Below are positions 62,086 to 64,000 of a stretch of DNA of 64,000 bases, in pieces. This DNA comes from Microvirga sp. VF16 (GTDB lineage: Bacteria; Pseudomonadota; Alphaproteobacteria; Rhizobiales; Beijerinckiaceae), in the NCBI RefSeq assembly GCF_016864375.1, contig NZ_CP069354.1:3073501-3137500 (forward strand). Direction: 5' to 3'. The translations under genes were made by a program, and so were the position numbers. Under the pieces are notes generated by a model, which saw only the letters and a program-made list of their open reading frames with translations, was not told the DNA's origin and ran no database searches. How positions within the stretch are numbered: the stretch's first letter is position 1; each line of letters begins with the position of its first letter.

Positions 62086-62996
62086 CCCCGCGGGAACTCC
62101 AGGCCCATCTCGCGATAGCGCTCGGGATCGTCGCTCCAGTTCTCGCGCACCTTCACGAAGATGAAGAGGTGCACGGGGCTTTCTGCGATCTCGGCGATCT
62201 CCTTGCGGGCCGCCTGGCCGATGGCCTTGATGGTCTGGCCGCCCTTGCCGAGCACGATCTTGCGCTGACTGTCGCGCTCCACGAACACGGTCTGCTCGAT
62301 GCGCACCGAACCGTCGGGGCGCTGCTGCCACTGGTCCGTCTCGACGGTGGACTGGTAGGGCAATTCCTCGTGCAGGCGCTCGTAGATCTTCTCGCGGGTG
62401 ATCTCGGCGGCCAGCATGCGCAGCGGCGCATCGGAAATCTGATCCTCCGGATAGAGCCAGGGCCCTTCCGGCATCATCTCGGCCAGCTGACGCTTCAGAG
62501 TCTGGATGCCGTCGCCCTTCAGCGCCGAGATCATGAAGGTGTGGGCGAACGGCACTTTCTCGTTGAGCTTCGCGGCGAGGTCCAGGAGCTTCGAGCGTTC
62601 GATGAGGTCGATCTTGTTGAGGATCAGCACCTTCGGGCGCTTCAGCTCCGGCAGCTTCTCGAGGATGGCCTCGGCCTCCTCGTCGATGCCTTTACGCACA
62701 TCGAGCAGAAGGGCGATGACATCCGCGTCGCCTGCTCCACCCCAAGCCGAGGTGACCATGGCGCGGTCGAGGCGGCGCTTCGGCTTGAAGATACCGGGCG
62801 TGTCTACGAACACGATCTGCGCCTCGCCCTCGATGGCGATGCCACGCACGAGGGCGCGCGTCGTCTGCACTTTGCGCGAGACGATGGACACCTTCGAGCC
62901 GACGAGCGAGTTCAGGAGGGTCGATTTGCCCGCGTTCGGCGCGCCGATGAGAGCGACGAAACCGGCCTTGGTGTTGGTCTGCTCAGGCTGCTCCAT
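62082..62996 (-). CDS. era: GTPase Era
   Basis: GTPase that binds 16S rRNA and aids 30S assembly. It has 304 residues. G-motifs: GAPNAGKST (G1), VDTPGIF (G3), LNKIDLI (G4), SALKGDG (G5). The C-terminal KH domain is seen in [20 protein letters not shown]. Its start overlaps the end of rnc by 14 bases, so it is coupled in lepB-rnc-era. Confidence 0.97.
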   Translation of the reverse strand: MEQPEQTNTKAGFVALIGAPNAGKSTLLNSLVGSKVSIVSRKVQTTRALVRGIAIEGEAQIVFVDTPGIFKPKRRLDRAMVTSAWGGAGDADVIALLLDVRKGIDEEAEAILEKLPELKRPKVLILNKIDLIERSKLLDLAAKLNEKVPFAHTFMISALKGDGIQTLKRQLAEMMPEGPWLYPEDQISDAPLRMLAAEITREKIYERLHEELPYQSTVETDQWQQRPDGSVRIEQTVFVERDSQRKIVLGKGGQTIKAIGQAARKEIAEIAESPVHLFIFVKVRENWSDDPERYREMGLEFPRG

Positions 62997-63693
62997 GCTC
63001 TTCCTCCGTCCAGACGCCCTCTCTCAAGAGAAGGCTTCGCGCCGCAGCCTGTTCCGCAATGCGCTTCGAAGTGCCGAGACCGAATTCGCTTTCGGCACCC
63101 TTCACCTTCACCATGACCCGGAACTTCGGCGCGTGATCGGGGCCTGTCTGCTCTGCTACGGAATAGGTCGGCGGCGGAAGGCCGCGGCCTTGAGCCCATT
63201 CCTGCAGGGCGCTCTTGGGATCGCGCAGGGGGCGGCGAGGTGTCTCCAGCAAAGTCTGGAACGAGCGCTCGACGAGATCACGGGCAGCTTCGTAACCGCC
63301 ATCGAGGAAGACGGCGCCGATGATCGCCTCGCAGACATCGGCCAGGATGGTCTGATTGCGCCGCTCGCCCGAATGCGCCTCACCGGCGCCAAGCTTGAGA
63401 TAGGGCCCGACGTCCCAGGCGATGGCGATCTCGGCGCAACTTTCCCGCCGCACAAGTTCCGCCAGACGCCGGGAGAGTTCGCCCTCGGGTGCGTTGGGAA
63501 AGGTCTTGATGAGCAGCTCGGCGATGGCGAGACCGAGCACGCGATCCCCTAAAAATTCCAGCCGCTGATAGCTCTGACCCGCCGCCTGGGGCGCGCTGAC
63601 ATGGGTCAGCGCCTCATCCAGGAGTTCGGGCTTTTCAAAGCGATAGTCGAGCTTCTTCAGAAGCTCATCGAGGTTCGGCTTGCGTCGGGCCAC
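62983..63693 (-). CDS. rnc: Ribonuclease III
   Basis: Double-strand-specific endoribonuclease for rRNA and mRNA processing. It has 236 residues from a GTG at 63693. The signature YQRLEFLGDRVLGLAI contains the catalytic acidic residues, ADVCEAIIGAVFLDGGYEAA the second set, and the C-terminal double-stranded RNA-binding domain ends EFGLGTSKRIAEQAAARSLL. It is 3 bases after lepB and overlaps era. Confidence 0.97.
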   Translation of the reverse strand: MARRKPNLDELLKKLDYRFEKPELLDEALTHVSAPQAAGQSYQRLEFLGDRVLGLAIAELLIKTFPNAPEGELSRRLAELVRRESCAEIAIAWDVGPYLKLGAGEAHSGERRNQTILADVCEAIIGAVFLDGGYEAARDLVERSFQTLLETPRRPLRDPKSALQEWAQGRGLPPPTYSVAEQTGPDHAPKFRVMVKVKGAESEFGLGTSKRIAEQAAARSLLLREGVWTEEEHGAA

Positions 63694-63696
63694 GGG

Positions 63697-64000
63697 TTAC
63701 TGGATCCGTTCGAAGAGACGATTCCAGCGGATCTTCTGCGGCCATTCCCACGGACGCCACAGGGAGGCGCTCTCGTCGATGGAGAAGAAGATGATCTCCG
63801 CGCGGCCGACCAGATTCTCGAACGGCACCTGTCCGACGCTCGCCTCGTCACGGGAGTCGGTGGAATTGTCGCGGTTGTCGCCCATCATGAAGAAATGGCC
63901 GGGTTGGACCGTGTAGATATTCGTGTTGTCCCAGTAGCCGCGGTCGCCGTCACGCTCGATGACGAAGTGGGACACGCCGCCGGGCAGCGTCTCCTTGTAC
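63697..64000 (-). CDS. lepB: Signal peptidase I, C-terminal part only
   Basis: Cleaves signal peptides of exported proteins at the outer face of the inner membrane. Only the last 101 residues or so are inside the window; the start and the catalytic Ser and Lys lie to the right. The family box GHFFMMGDNRDNSTDSR is visible, followed by the C-terminal region VGRAEIIFFSIDESASLWRP. It is at the head of lepB-rnc-era, 3 bases before rnc. Confidence 0.95.
   Translation of the reverse strand, partial: YKETLPGGVSHFVIERDGDRGYWDNTNIYTVQPGHFFMMGDNRDNSTDSRDEASVGQVPFENLVGRAEIIFFSIDESASLWRPWEWPQKIRWNRLFERIQ

Overview
This is a GC-rich chromosomal window carrying core genes of an alphaproteobacterium, most likely of the Hyphomicrobiales (Rhizobiales). 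It resembles Methylobacteriaceae such as Microvirga, although the genus is my inference from gene order and protein style. Supporting features are the complete 14-gene nuo operon followed by birA, RNase J, mce and a DUF1467 gene; the yceD-plsX-fabH-ihfA-merR block; the glyA-nrdR-ribD-ribE-ribH-nusB-thiL block; an S2 ribosomal protein with an extra helix-hairpin-helix tail; an editing-domain-less ProRS; and an aspartate/glutamate-type Bpt transferase. I see no prophage, transposase, CRISPR array or plasmid function.

Layout. 1-2823: rpsB-tsf-pyrH (minus strand; pyrH runs off the left edge), with a clear promoter and terminator. 2835-7066: an acetyltransferase, dnaE and a 33-codon hydrophobic peptide gene that standard length cut-offs miss. 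7233-10555: lolD, lolC and proS. 10556-10946: a gene-free stretch holding a well-formed candidate small RNA on the plus strand. 10947-29203: the nuoABCDEFGHIJKLMN-birA-rnj-mce-DUF1467 run (minus), with strong hairpins in two internal spacers. 29801-29877: tRNA-Asp. 30033-34222: merR, ihfA, fabH, plsX, yceD and a cytochrome bc1 assembly chaperone. 34325-34777: bamE (plus). 34904-44235: hppA, an MFS transporter, thiL, nusB, ribH, ribE, ribD, nrdR and glyA. 44413-47455: an L,D-transpeptidase, a DUF6163 membrane protein and a 3-hydroxyisobutyryl-CoA hydrolase. 47763-52929 (plus): hemB, a lipoprotein-like/LivH-type permease fusion, threonine ammonia-lyase, an RDD protein and bpt. 53191-64000: parC, recO, era, rnc and lepB (minus; lepB runs off the right edge), with about 5.8 kb of envelope and signalling genes sitting between recO and era.

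Most genes are housekeeping: translation, replication, NADH oxidation, riboflavin/FMN supply, envelope biogenesis and lipid synthesis. FMN from the rib genes is the cofactor of NuoF, and Lol, BamE, the L,D-transpeptidase and the OmpA-like protein all serve the envelope. The unusual material is: (i) the candidate sRNA near 10.77-10.93 kb; (ii) the 33-aa peptide at 6965-7066; (iii) a soluble chemoreceptor with a PilZ domain whose c-di-GMP motifs are intact and with a CtrA-like box upstream; (iv) a cyclase-TPR gene broken by a seven-base homopolymer; (v) a permease fused to a lipoprotein-like domain; (vi) low-complexity extensions in NuoE, NuoL and the OmpA protein; and (vii) two kinds of intergenic inverted repeats. 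I did not find a clearly new multi-gene system.
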